Of a stretch of DNA of 64,000 nt, positions 1-15,340 are shown one piece after another. How positions within the stretch are numbered: the stretch's first letter is position 1; the number at the start of each line of letters is the position of its first letter. The notes under the pieces are model-generated. The model was not told where the DNA came from and searched no databases. It saw nothing but the letters and a program-made list of their open reading frames with translations. Source of the stretch: Nemania diffusa (lineage: Eukaryota; Ascomycota; Sordariomycetes; Xylariales; Xylariaceae); NCBI GenBank assembly GCA_038501195.1, contig JBBPUQ010000011.1, positions 806,001 to 870,000 of the forward strand, read 5' to 3'. The position numbers and the translations under genes are program-made.

Positions 1-1169
1 ACTTAAATATTTATATAAAAAGTAATAAAGTCAATTAAATAGCTAAAAAAAAAACTTATTTATTATTATTAAACAAATATTAACTTTATATAATTTATAT
101 AAGTTTTATTTATTATTTTATACTATTGTTATTATTATATTATATATTTTTTTATTTTAAAATATTAAATAATTTTTATTAAACTAATTTATTTATTTAA
201 TTTTATATTTTATATATTTAATATTTAAAGTTTTTAATATATAACTTTTATAATAGCTAACTAATTAAATTTAAATATTTATATTTAATAATATAACAAA
301 TTATTTAAATATTAAATGTAATTAATATTGTTATTATAATATTAAGCTTTTGATTTTATAGTTAAATATTAATATATTTTTATATATAACGTTTTAAAAA
401 TTTATAATCGAAAGTAATTTTATTATATTAATTATTATTGTTATATATAATAAAAAGTTTTTTTTTATTATATAACTGTTTTAATATTATAATAATTAAA
501 AATATAAAATAAAAAGTAAAAAGTTTTATTATTTAGCTGTTATATAACAAATAATCTAATATAATTATATACTATTATTTTTAATATTGTTTTTTATATT
601 TAAAACTTTATAATATTACAAAATATATTTTAATATAATAGTTAAATTTAATCTTTTATTTTAAACTTTGTTATATAAAAATTACTTAATTTATATAAAA
701 CAAAAACTTTAAAATATAATATAAAAATTTATTAAGTTTAATTAAGCTTTAAGCTAGTTTTATTTTTACTTTTGCTAATTTATAATATATTTTATAACTA
801 TTAATTAATATTAAATAAGCTATATATATATAATAATATATATAAGCTATATATAAACAAAATATAAAACTAGTTATATTATGTTTATATTAATAATTGA
901 TTTTAAAAAAAGTTCTTTTATATAATTGAAGATTTTATTATAAATGAAATCTTTATTAATATATAAAATAAATATTTACTTATATAACTATATACTTGTT
1001 TATATAACTATAATATAAATATTATATTGTATAAACTATAACATATAATTATAACTAATACTAATATTTCAACATTAATAATTTTAATATAAAAAAAATA
1101 AATTTTTTTATATTAATTTTTTAAAAAAATTTTAAAATTAAAATTTTTTTTTAAATATTTATAATATTT

Positions 1170-3440
1170 AAAATTTAAACTATTTAAAATATTAATATAT
1201 AATATAAAAAATATAAAAATTAATAAAATTTTATAATTTAAATATAAAAATTATATAAAAATATATATTTTATAAAAGTTTTTAAATAAATTTTTAAAAA
1301 AATATTAATAAAACTTTTTTATAAAATTTTTTAAAATTTATTTAATTATTTAAAAAAATTTAATAAATTATAATAAATATTAATATATTAAAAATAAATT
1401 TAATAATATAATTTAGTTTTATTTTTTTAAAAATAAAATATAAAACTTTATATTTAAATAAATAAAAAAGTTTAAATATTAAATAATATAATAATTTACA
1501 TTTTTTATAATAAAATTAAAAAATAATAATAAAAAAGTAATTATAATTATTTAAAAACTTATATATTATAAATATTAAATTAAAAAAAAAATCGATTTAA
1601 AACTTTTATTAAATTATATTAAAAAATTAATAAAAAATAATAAAAAAATAAATAAAAAAATAATTAAAATATTAATTAAAATATTTTTAAAAATTAAATT
1701 TTTAAATTTTTTTTAATTAAAAATAATTTAAATAATAATATAATTATATAATATTAATTTTAAAAAAAAAACAATTTTTATATATTTTGTAAAATATTTA
1801 AATTATAATTTAATTAATATTTTTAAAAAAATAATTAAAATATAAAAGTTAAATAAAAGTTTAAATATATAAATAATTTAATAAAAAATATAAAAAATAA
1901 ATTTAAATATAAATAATAAAAAAATAATAATAATAAACTTTTTTTTTTTTATTTTAAAAATAATTTAAAAAATATTATAAAAATAACAAAATTTTTATAT
2001 AAAACTATTAATTAAAAATTATTACAATAATTTTAAAAAATATTAAAATAAAATTTATAATTTAAAAAGTTTTAAATTAAATAGCTATTATTAAATAATA
2101 AATAAATAATATTATATAATTTAAATTATATTTATATTTATTAATATAATATTTTAAATATATATAAAAAATACAAAAAAAATATATATAAATATATATA
2201 TATATATTAAAAAATATTTATAATAATATTATTAATTATAATTAATTATATTAAAATATTTATTATTTTTATATTTAATAAAAGCAATATTTATATAATA
2301 ATAATAAAAAACTATATATATATTTTTTTTTAAATAAAATATAAATAATAATATTTATTAAAATATAAATATAAATAAATATTTAATAAATTATAAAGTT
2401 TAAAAAATTATATTAAAAAAAATATATAAAAAAGTTATTATTATTATTATTAATAATAATAAAAATATAAAAAGTATAAATAATAAAATAAATAATAATA
2501 TTTATAATAAAAGTATAAAAAATTTTAATAATTATTAATTATAGTTAAATATAAAAAAAAAAGTGTTTAAATAAGTTTTTTTTTTTTTTTAAAAAAAAAA
2601 AAAATAAAATTATAAAAAAAAAATCTTAAAAACAAATTAAAAATAATAGCAAAAAAAAAATAAAACTACTTTTTAAAAATATTAATATATAATTAATATT
2701 TTATAATATAAAATTAAACAATTATTTATTATATTAAAATATTATAATAAAATAATATTATTTAAAATTTTAATTAATATAAAAACTTTTATAATTAATT
2801 TAAAAATTTTATAAAATATATATTAATAATAATAATAATATTTATAATTATAAATTAATTTTAAATTTGTTTATATTAAAAAAAAATTTAAAAATTATAA
2901 TTTATAAATAAATAAAAAAAAAAAGAAAAAAAAAACTAGTTATTTTATTAATTAATTAAATATATAATAATTAAATAATTTTAAAAATATATTTATAAAT
3001 TTAAAAAAATAAAAAAAGAAAATAAAAAAAAAAAATTAAAAATTTAAATTGCTTTATAATTAATTTATATTAAAAATATTAAAATATTAAAAATAAATTT
3101 ATTTTATATATAAAAAAACTATATTTTTTTTATAATTATTAATTTAAATTTATTAAATATATTATATATTTAATTAAATAATAAAATTATAATTTATAAA
3201 AATATTATAAATTAATTAATATTAATTTAATTATTTAAATAAATTAAATAATATTATTATATAATTAAATAAATAATTTTATTTATTATTATTTTAAATT
3301 ATTTTATATATATATATATATATAATTTTTTTATAAAAAAGTTTTTAACTTTTTTTTTTTTTTTTATTTATAAATTTTTTATATAATATAACTTTATTTA
3401 TTTAAAGCTTTACTTTTTTTATAAGCTTTATATAATAATT
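1170..3440 (+). repeat. Left arm of a kilobase-scale inverted repeat
   Basis: Successive blocks match the reverse complement of the 8.4-13.15 kb interval: 1,170-1,390 with 12,980-13,150; 1,580-1,815 with about 12,560-12,790; 2,100-3,060 with about 8,590-9,480; and 3,060-3,210 with 8,400-8,590. The part from 3,220 to 3,440 also has a direct copy at 23,850-24,080. The left arm is about 2.8 kb shorter between roughly 1.9 and 2.1 kb. Confidence 0.6.
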
Positions 3441-6400
3441 TATAAATTATTTATATTTATAAAATATAAAAATTATTTTTAAATATTTTTTATAAAAAAA
3501 CTAAACTATAATAAATTATTATAATAATATTAATATTTAAAAAATATATTATTTTTAAATAATAAATAAAAAAATAAATTAATTTAATTTTTAATAAATT
3601 GTAATTATTTATAATTATAAATAATAAATAACTTTTTTTAACTTTTTATATAAAAACTAATATTTTAATATATTTTAAAAAACTTAATTAAAATATTTTA
3701 ATTATTATAAAAATTAAAAAAACAATAAATTAATGATTTTAGTTTTTTTAATAAAAAGCTTTTAAAATTAAATATAACATTTTTTTTTTATATATAAATA
3801 TTATATTTTAAATTAAAAAAACTTTTTTTAAAAAACTATTTATTTATTAAAAAAAAATATTATTAAATTATATAAATTTAATAAAATTGTTTTTTTTTAT
3901 TTTTATTATTTTATTAAAAAAAAAAACTTAATTTAAATTTAATAAATTAATTAATAAAAATATTTTTATTAATTTAATTAAATATTTTAATATTTTATTT
4001 TAAAAAATAAAAATTAAATTTTTAATAATAATAATATATTAATAATAAATTAAAAAGTTATATAATTTAATTATAATATTTATTTAATATATAAAAATTT
4101 TTATTAATTAAATTAAAAAGTTTAATAAAATTATAATTAATAAAAAAAAATAATTAAATTATTTAATAAAAAATAATAAAAAAAATTTTATATTTAATTT
4201 TTATTTTAAATAAATTATTAATTATTTATTTTAAAAATTAAAAATAATTATTATTAAATAAAATTATATTTAAAAATTATTAAATAAAATTAATTAATAT
4301 ATTATTAATTTATTTTTTTATAAAAATAATATTTTAAAATTTATTTAAATAAAAAAAAAATTTTATAAATTAGTTAAAATATTTATATTTATTTTTTATA
4401 ATAATAAAAATAAAAATAATATTAAATTTAAAATATAATTATATATTATAAAAAATTAATTAATTATTAATAAAAATTAATTTGTTAATAATATTATAAA
4501 AATAATTAATATTAAAATTTATATAAATAATAAAATTATTAAATATTTATTTTTATATTTAATTAAAAGTTATTTTAATTAATTAATTATTATTAAAATA
4601 TTTTTTAACTATTTAAAAAAAAACTATAAAAATATAAATATTAATAAAAAGTTTAAATTAAAATAAAAATTTTTTAATTTTAATAATTATATTTTAATTA
4701 CTTTTTTTAATTTTAAAATTAATTTTATTTATTTAATTAAAAAAATTAAATTAAAAAAAAAAAAAAATATTTTAAAAATAAATTATTTAATAAATTATTA
4801 AATATTTTTTTTATTTATTTAAATAATTATATTTTTTTTAATTAATATATTAAACTTTATATTTAATTAATTTATTAAATATATATAAATAATAAAAAAT
4901 ATAATATTAAATATAAAATTAATTAATTAATTTTTTTTAATAATATTAATAAATTTAATTAATATATTATTTATAATAATATTATTAATAATAAAAATAA
5001 TAATATTAAAATTAATAATAATAATATTAAAACTTTAATAATTTAAAATTATAATATTTTAAATAACTTTAAATTATTAAAATTAATAAAAAAAAAAATA
5101 TTTTAATTATTAATAAAAAAAATATATTTTAAAAACTTATTTTTTAAATAATATTAAAAAAAAACTATATTTATAAAATATTATAATTATATTTATTAAG
5201 TTTTATAATAAAATAAAAGTTTTAAAAAATATTATTATAAAAAAAATTAAAAAAAAATAAAATATTAAAAAAATAGCTTTAAATAAATAAAACTTTTATT
5301 TAAAAAAAATATTATAAAAAAATTATATAAATAATAAATTAAATTTAATAAATAAATATTTAAAAAAATAATTTTTATTATATATATATATATTATAAAT
5401 AATAATAAACTTTTATTAATTATTAAAAACTTTTTTAAAAATATAAAAATAAATATATATATAAATATAAATATATTATTTATTAAAAAAATTATAAAAA
5501 TATTAAATTTTTTTATAATTATTTAATTTTATTTTTAATTAATTTTTAAATATAAAAATAAAAAAATATAAAATATTAAAACTATTTTATTAATATTTTT
5601 ATAAATATAAAAAAAATTTTTTAAAAATATATTTTTAATAATAATATTTTTTTAAATTTATAAAATAATTATTAAAAAGTTTTAATTTTAAAAATATAAT
5701 ATATTTTTTAATTATTAAAAATATAAATTAATATATTTATTTAATTATTTTTTTAATTAATAGTTTAATTAAAACTTAATTATAAATTAAATAAAAATAT
5801 AATTTATAAATATTAAATATTAAATAAATATTAATTATTAAAATATAAAGTTTTTTTTAAAAAAAAATTAATAATTATATTAATAAAAAAATATTAAACA
5901 AAATTAAATAATATTTTAAATTTTAATTATTAAATAATTTAATTTTATTAAAAAAAATATATTTAAAATATAATATAATTTAAATAATAAATTAGTTTTT
6001 TTTATAAAATTAACAATAAAAAAAAGTTAAAAAAAAATAAAAAAATTACTTTATAATAAAAAATTAATAATTTAAACTTTTATAAAATATAAAAAAATAA
6101 ATTAAAATAATATAAAATTTAATTTTTAATAAAAATAGCTAATATTATTATTATTATTTTTAATATATTAATTTTATATAAAATTTTATATAATAAATAT
6201 TAATTATTATTATTTATAAAATTAATAAATTTATTAAAAATAAAAAAAAAGTTTTTTTTTATAAAAAAAAAAAGCTTTATAAAAAAATTTTATAAATAAT
6301 TTTTAAAAAATATTATAATTTATTATATATATTTAATAAAATAAATTTTAATATTTTTTTATTTTATTAATTTAAAATTAATTATAAAATAAAATTTATT

Positions 6401-7768
6401 AAAAATAAAACTTTTAATAATTTTTAATATAATTTTTTATATAAAATATTATTAAATAAATTAATAATAATATATAAATATTAAATTAATAATTTATAAA
6501 AAAAATTTTATTAAATTTAATAATATATTTTATATTTTTTTAATATTATTTATAAAAAAATTAAAAAAGAAATTAAAATTTTATATAAATTATTAAAAAT
6601 TTAATAAATTAATAAAAAAAAATAAATATTTTTTATTTTTAATTAAAAAAATATTTATATAATGTTTTAAAGTTAATATATTTATTAAATTAAATATAAA
6701 ATAAATATTTAATTAAATATATATAAAATTTAAATAAAAATATTTAATAATTTTTTATATATATTATAAATTTTTTAAATATAAAATATTTTTATTTAAT
6801 TTAATTAATAGTTTTATTATATTTTAAAAATATATTAATAATATATTTTTTAATTATTTAAATAATTTTTATAATATATATATAAATAATATTTTTATTT
6901 ATTTAATAAATTTAAAAAATTATTAAAAATATATATAATTAATATTATAATAATTATATATTTTTAAATTGTAAATAAATTTAAAATAATTTAAATTTTA
7001 TATTATAAAAATTAATTTTTAAAATATATAATTAATATAAATAATATTTAAATTAATTTAATTAACATAAAAATAATAAAAAATTAAAAAGTTTTTATTA
7101 TTATAAAAAAATATAGTTTTTTTTAATATTTTTTATAATTTTTATAAAAAATTTATAATATAATTAATAAAAAAAAAATAACTTTTTTATAATTAAAAAA
7201 AACTTTTATATTTTATTTAATATTATAATATTATAAATATAATTTATTTATTAAAATTTAAATTAATATTTTTAATAATATAATTATAAATATTTTATTA
7301 TAAAAATATAAAAATAATTAATATTTAATTATATATTATTTTAAAATTTTATATAATATTAAATTAAATTATAAAGTTTTTAATAAAAAAAATATTTATA
7401 ATATTTTTAATTTTTAAAAAATAATAATTTAAATTAATTAATAATTATATTAAATTATTTTTAATAATAATTAATTATTAAATTTTAAAATATTTTAATT
7501 AAAAATAATATTTAAATTTATAATAAATAAAATAAATAAAATTATTTATAAAATAAAATTTTTATATTATTTACTACTTTAAAAAAATATATATATATTA
7601 TTTAATGTTTTAATAAAAAAATATAAAAAATTTATTATATATATAAAAAAAAAAAACATAAAAATATTTAATAATTTTTTAATTAATAAATAATATTATT
7701 TATAATACAATTATATAAATAATTTATTAAATTAAATTATTTATTATAAAGTTATATAAAAATATAAA

Positions 7769-8160
7769 AATTATTATATATAAAAATATAATTAAATTTA
7801 ATAAATAAAATTAAATTAATATAATTAAAATAATTTTAAAAAATATATTAAAATAAAACTTATTAAATATTTTAATTATTTTAACTTTTTAATTTTTAAA
7901 TTTTATATATATATATATATTTTTAATAAATATTAAAATTAAATTTAATATTTTATATTTAAATATTAATTTTATAATTATTTTTATTTTTTTATAATAA
8001 TAAATATTTATAATAAATAATAATTTTAATAAATAATATTATAAATAATAAAAAAACTTTTATAAAAGTTTTTTTAAACTTTTTTATTAAATAAACTTAT
8101 TTAAATAAATTTTATAATTAAATTTTTTAAGTTTATTTTAATAATTTATTTATATTATTA
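7769..8160 (+). repeat. Repeat copy 1 of element B (candidate LTR)
   Basis: Matches 14,945-15,340 directly and 24,321-24,696 in reverse complement. Similarity to the inverted copy continues past 8,160 to about 8,400, so the inverted copy is longer than the direct repeat. Confidence 0.65.
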
Positions 8161-8399
8161 TATATTTTTTAATTAAATTATTTTAAATTATTTAGTTAAT
8201 TTTTTTTTATATATTAATAAAAGAAATAAATAATAATTTTTTTAATTTTATATTTTAAAACTTTTATAAAAATATATTTTAAATAATTTTAAAAGCTTTA
8301 TATATTTTAAATAATTAATTTTTATAAAAAAAAAACTAAAAATATATTTTTTTTAATATATTATTATATTAATATATTTTTTAAATTTTAATAATAAAA

Positions 8400-8585
8400 C
8401 TATTATATAATAAAATTATATTTATATATATTTATTAATTAAAATTTTATTATTTAATTAAATATATAATATATTTAATAAATTTAAATTAATAATTATA
8501 AAAAAAATATATTTTTTTTTTATATATAATATAAATTTATTTTTAATAGTTTAATATTTTTAATATAAATTAATTATAAAATAAT

Positions 8586-8628
<43 letters not shown>

Positions 8629-9034
8629 TTATTTTTTTAAATTTATAAATATATTTTTAAAATTGTTTAATTATTATATATTTAATTAATTAATAAAATT
8701 ATTAGTTTTTTTTTTTTTTTTTTTTTTTTTTATTTATTTATAAATTATAATTTTTAAGTTTTTTTTTTATATAAATAAATTTAAAATTAATTTATAATTA
8801 TAAATATTATTATTATTATTAATATATATTTTATATAATTTTTAAATTAATTATAAAAATTTTTATATTAATTAAAATTTTAAATAATATTATTTTATTA
8901 TAATATTTTAATATAATAAATATTTTTTTAATTTTATATTATAAAATATTAATTATATATTAATATTTTTAAAAAGTAGTTTCATTTTTTTTTATTATTA
9001 TTTTTAATTTGTTTTTAAAGATTTTTTTTTTTTG

Positions 9035-9069
<35 letters not shown>

Positions 9070-12000
9070 TATATTTAAATATTTTTATTTTTTTATTTTT
9101 AGCTTTAATTAATAATTATTAAATTTTTTTATATTATTATTATAAATATTATTATTTATTTTATTATTTATACTTTTTATATTTTTATTATTATTAATAA
9201 TAATAATAATAACTTTTTTATATATTTTTTTTAATATAATTTTTTAAACTTTATAATTTATTAAATATTTATTTATATTTATATTTTAATATAATTAATT
9301 ATAATTAATAATATTATTATAAATATTTTTTAATATATATATATATATTTATATATATTTTTTTTATATTTTTTATATATATTTAAAATATTATATTAAT
9401 AAATATAAATATAATTTAAATTATATAATATTATTTATTTATTATTTAATAATAACTATTTAATTTAAAATTTTTTAAATTATAAATTTTATTTTAATAT
9501 TTTTTAAAATTATTATAATAATTTTTAATTAATAATTTTTATATAAAAAATTTTTTATTTTTATAATATTTTTTAAATTATTTTTAAAATAAACAAAAAA
9601 AAACTTTTTTATTACTATTTTTTTATTATTTATATTTATATTTATTTTTTATATTTTTTATTAAATTATTTATATATTTAAATTTTTGTTTATTTTTTAT
9701 ATTTTAATTATTTTTTTTAATTATTTTTTTTTTTTTTAATATTATTAATATTTTTATTATTAATAGTTTTTTTATTTATATTATTAATATTATTAAAATA
9801 TTATTATATAGTTATATTATATATTTTTTTGTTTTTCTTTTTTTATATTTTATATATTTTTTTAAAAAGTTTTAATAAATAAAAATTAATATAACTTATT
9901 TTAATTTTTTTTTTTTTTTTTTAATTATTTTAATTAATATAAATTAATAAATAATTAAAATGTTTTTTTTATTTATTTTTTAAATTTATTAATAAATATT
10001 TAATTAATAAAAAAATATATTATTTTAAAGTTTTTTTTAAAATATTTTTAATATAATTATATATTTTATATATTTATATATTTAAATTTAATATTTATTT
10101 TTTTATTTTTATTTATTATTAATTTAATTATTTATATATTATTTAAACAAATTATTTATATTTTATTTAATTTTAAAATAAAATTATAAAATAACTTTTT
10201 AAAAACTATTATTTTTTTTATAATAAATTTAATTATATTTACTTTTATTTTTAAAATAAAAATAAATATAATATTTTAATAAATAATTTTTTTAAAATTA
10301 TATTTTTAAATAATAATATAATATATTTATATAAAAAATAATAAACTTTTTAATTATTTATAAATAAAATATTTTTTATTATTAAAAAAATTTAAATTTT
10401 ATAATTTTATATTTTATATATAATTTTAAAAAAATATATTTTATATAAATATTAAATTATTTAATAAATAATATTATAATATATAAAATTAAAATTAATT
10501 AAAAATTTTAAAAGTTATATTATTATATATATAATATTTAATTTTAAAAATATTACTATATATAAAATTAATTTAATTAGTTTTTAATATAGTTTAATTT
10601 TTATTTATATTATATTTTTTTAAATATTTTTTAAGTTTTTTTATTAAAAATAATATTATAAAAATTTAATTTTAATTATTAAATTTATAATATATTATAA
10701 TTTTATTAATATATTTATTATATATTAATATAATTATTTTTTAAAAACAATTTTAAATTATTTTAATTTTTAAATTTATAAATTTTTTTAATATTTAAAA
10801 TATTTTTTTTTGGTTTTTTTTATAAATTTTATAATATAAAACTAAAAAACTATTTATATAAAATATAATAAATATTATATATTTTAAAATATATAATAAA
10901 TAAAGTTTTTTTTTAAAAATTATTATTTTATTAATTTTAAATATTTTAATAAATTTTTTATATTATAATAATAAAAAAATTTTTAAATTATATAATATTT
11001 TATTAAATTTATTAATTAAATTATTTTAATTAAAATTTTTTAAAAATTATATATTTATAAAACTTTTATTAATTTTTAATATATTAAAAAATATTTTAAT
11101 TATATTAAATTATTTAATTTTAAAATAAAAAATTGCTATTAATATTATTATAAATTTAAATATTTTCATTATAAATATAATTATATAAATTAATTAAAAT
11201 ATATTTTTTTTAACAGTTATTTTTAATAATTAAATATATTTTATATATATTTAAAATTTTATTTTTATTAAATTTATATATAAATATTTATTTTAATAAA
11301 AATAAATTATTTTTTAAATTTTATATAAAAATAATTTTAAATATTTTATTATTTTTTAATTATTTATATTTATTATAAATATTAATTTTAAATTATTTAT
11401 TAATTAAATATTTAAAAAAGTTTTTTTAATTTTTAAATAATAATTTTAAAAAATTATTTTTATAAATATAAAATTTTTAAAATATTATATTTAAATATAT
11501 AGCTTTTTTTTAATTTATTATTATTGTAAATATTATATATAATATTTTATATTTTTAATTTTTTTAATATAAAACTTTTAATTAATTAAATATAAAAATT
11601 TTTAAAAAAAATTATTAAAAATTAATTTTTAAAAAATATATTTTATTTTTTTTATAAAATATAATTATAAAAATTATATAATTTTATTATTATTTTTTAA
11701 ATATATTTATTTATATATAAAACTAATAAATTTATTTTATATATATATTTATATTTTATTTAAAATAATTTATTTAATATTTTAAATATAATTTAATATT
11801 TATATTATTATAAACTTTTATTTAATTTATTTTTAATATTTTATATATTAATTTAAAAAATTTAAAATATTTTATTTTTTAAAAATATTATTATTTTATT
11901 TTAAATTATTTTTTTAAACTTTATTTTTATATTATTTTATTATTTTTTAAATTTAAATATTTATTAAAAAATTAAAAGTTTTTATAATTAAAATATATAA

Positions 12001-13150
12001 TTTTTATTAAACTTTTTAATTAATTTTATTATAATTATATTTATTTTTAAATTTTGTTTTTTTAAATAAATATTAAAAAATTTATTAATAAATTAAATAT
12101 TATTATTATAACTATTTAAAATATTTTTAATTATTTTTTAATTTATTATTATTATAAACTTTTATATATTTTAAATTTTTAAAATTATAATATTTTTAAA
12201 TTTGTTTAATTTAATTTTATTTATTTATATTTTTAAAATTTTAATTTTAAAATATTTTTATTTTTTATTATAAAAAGTTTTTTTATTAAATTTAATATTT
12301 TTTATTAAAATTATTTTTTATAAATAAAAAATTTAAATTTTATATAAATTATTTATTATATATTTTATTAAATATTTAATATATATTTTTAATTTTATTT
12401 TAAAAATTTAATAATTATAATTAGCTTTTTTTTTTTTATTTAAAAAATAAATTTTATATTTATAAATAAAAATTTAATTTTAATTTAATTTAAAATTAAT
12501 TTTTAACTTTTTTTTTATTTTAAATATATATTATTTAAAATATTAATTAAATTATAATTTAAATATTTTATAAAATATATAAAAATTGTTTTTTTTTTAA
12601 AAAATTAATATTATATAGTTAAATTATTATTTAAATTATTTTTAATTAAAATAAATTTAAAAATTTAATTTTTAAAAATATTTTAATTATTTTTTTAATT
12701 ATTTTTTTATTTGTTTTTTTATTATTTTTTATTAACTTTTTAATATAATTTAATAAAAATTTTAAATTGATTTTTTTTTTTTTAATTTAAAATTTATAAT
12801 ATATAATTTTTTAAGAAATAATAATTACTTTTTTATTATTATTTTTTAATTTTATTATAAAAAATTTAAATTATTATATTATTTAATATTTAAACTTTTT
12901 TATTTATTTAAATATAAAACTTTATTTTTTATTTTTAAAAAAATAAAATTAAATTATATTATTAAATTTATTTTTAAATATTAATATTTATTATAATTTA
13001 TTAAATTTTTTTAAATAATTAAATAAATTTTAAAAAACTTTATAAAAAAGTTTTATTAATATTTTTTTAAAAGTTTATTTAAAATTTTTTAATAAAATAT
13101 ATATTTTTATATAATTTTTATATTTTTTATATTATATATTAATATTTTAA
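8400..13150 (-). repeat. Right arm of the inverted repeat, with 2.8 kb extra
   Basis: Reverse-complement counterpart of 1,170-3,440. The extra 2.8 kb around 9.5-12.5 kb is either internal element sequence deleted from the left arm or a later insertion here. All of it is AT-saturated. Confidence 0.55.
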
Positions 13151-14944
13151 ACAATTTAAATTTTAAATATTTTAATTTTAAATATTATAAATATTTAAAG
13201 TTTTTTTTTTAATTTTAAAAAATTTTAAAAAAATTAATTTAAAAAAATTTATTTTATTTATATTAAAATTATTAAAAGTTTTATTATATTTATAAAAACT
13301 TTTATTAAAATATATATTATATTTATTATAAAAAATTAATTTAAATAATTATAAAATAAATTATATTAAAAAAATATTAAATTATAATATTTTAAAAATT
13401 TAATAATTATATTGTTTTTTTTAAATTTATTAAATTTTCATATATAATTTAATTTATAATATTATATTTTTATTTTTTAAAAATAAATTTTAAAAATTAA
13501 ATTTATATAAAATTTTTTTATAAATATTATTTAAATAAATATTAAATTAATAAATTTTTTTTTATTTATTTTTAAAAATAGATTTTTTATAATTTAAATT
13601 TTTATTTTTAAAATTAAAAATTAAAAAATATTAATATTTATTATTGTTTTTTTTTTAATAATTTTAAAAAAAAATTTTTAAAAAATAATTTATTATTTAT
13701 AAACTAAAAAATATTATAATTAATTAATAATATATTATTAAATAAAAAATATAACTTTTAAATTTTAATTATATAAATATTTAAAATTAAATATAATTTT
13801 TAAAAAAATATATTAATTATTATATATATTATATTATTATTATATTAAACTTTTTTATTATTTAAATTTTTTTTTTAAAAGCAGTTTTTTTTATTTTTTA
13901 TTTGTTTTTTTTTAATATTTTTTTTATAAATTTTATAATTATATATTAAAAAAATTTATATATTTTAAAATATTAAAAATAAATATATTTTATTTAATAT
14001 TTATAAAAATATTCAAAGTTTTTAAATTATTTTTTATATTTTTTTTTAAACTATTTTTAAATTTTATTATTTAAAATATAATAAATTTTTAAAATATTTT
14101 AAAAAGTTTTTAATTTATTTTTATAAATAAATTTTTTAAAAATTTATTTTAATTAATTTAATATAAATATTTACTTTTTATAAAAAAGTTTATTTTAAAA
14201 TAAAATAAAAAACTATTTAATAATTTGTTTAAAAATAATATATTTATTTATAATTTTAAAAAAATTATTAATTATAAATATATTTTTATTTTTTTTTAAA
14301 TAATTATTTAATTTTTATATTAATAAATAAAATTTATATATTAAAAAAGTTAATTTAAAATTATTTAATATTTAATTAATAAAATATTTATAATAATTAA
14401 TTTTATAAAAATTAAATTATTTTTTAAATATTTAATTATTAATATAATATTAAAATTATTTTTATTAAATATTTATATTAATATTATTTTTAAATATTTA
14501 AAATTAACTATTTTTAAAATTTAATTATATAAATTAATATATTAAATAATATTAATTATATATTTTTAAAAATTAATAATATAATATTTTTTATAAAATT
14601 ATTATTATTTTAAATTTTTTATTTTTTAAAATTTTTTTTATATAAATTAATTTATTTTTATAAATAAAAAGTTTTAATTTAATTTTAATTTTAAATATAA
14701 ATATAATTTAAAATTTAAATTTATTATATTATTTTAATTAATTAAAATTAATTTTTAAAATTATATTAATATTTTTATTAATTTTGTTCAAAAATATATT
14801 AAAAATATAAAAAAAAATATATTAAACATAAATAAAAATTTTTAAAATAATATAAAAAAAAAATAAAATAAAAATATTTATAATAATAAAAATTAAAATT
14901 ATTTATAAAAAAAAATATTAATTTAATAAATAAATTAAATTTAT

Positions 14945-15340
14945 AATTATTATATATAAAAATATAATTAAATTTAATAAATAAAATTAAATTAATATAA
15001 TTAAAATAATTTTAAAAAATATATTAAAATAAAATTTTATAAATAGTTTAATTATTTTAATTTTTTAATTTTTAAATTTTATATATATATATATATTTTT
15101 AATAAATATTAAAATTAAATTTAATATTTTATATTTAAGTTTTAATGTTATAATTATTTTTATTTATTTATAATAATAAATATTTATAATAAATAATAAT
15201 TTTAATAAATAATATTATTAATAATAAAAAAACTTTTATAAAAACTTTTTTTTAAATTTTTTTATTAAATAAATTTATTTAAATAAATTTTATAATTTAA
15301 TTTTTTAAGCTTGTTTTATTAAATTTATTTATATTATTAT
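14945..15340 (+). repeat. Repeat copy 2 of element B (candidate LTR)
   Basis: Direct copy of 7,769-8,160. The right edge is clear: after about 15,340 the two copies diverge into unrelated AT sequence. Confidence 0.65.

Larger units (their letters stand above)
7769..15340. mobile_element. RIP-degraded LTR element B (about 7.6 kb)
   Basis: Direct repeats of about 390 bp at 7,769-8,160 and 14,945-15,340 are offset by 7,176 bp and are very similar, including a central TA run and the block after it. This fits an LTR element whose interior is fully degraded. The interior also contains the inverted counterpart of sequence at 1.2-3.4 kb, so at least two copies of one family, in opposite orientation, are nested or adjacent here. 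Boundaries are approximate because flanking AT sequence blurs the ends. Confidence 0.58.
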
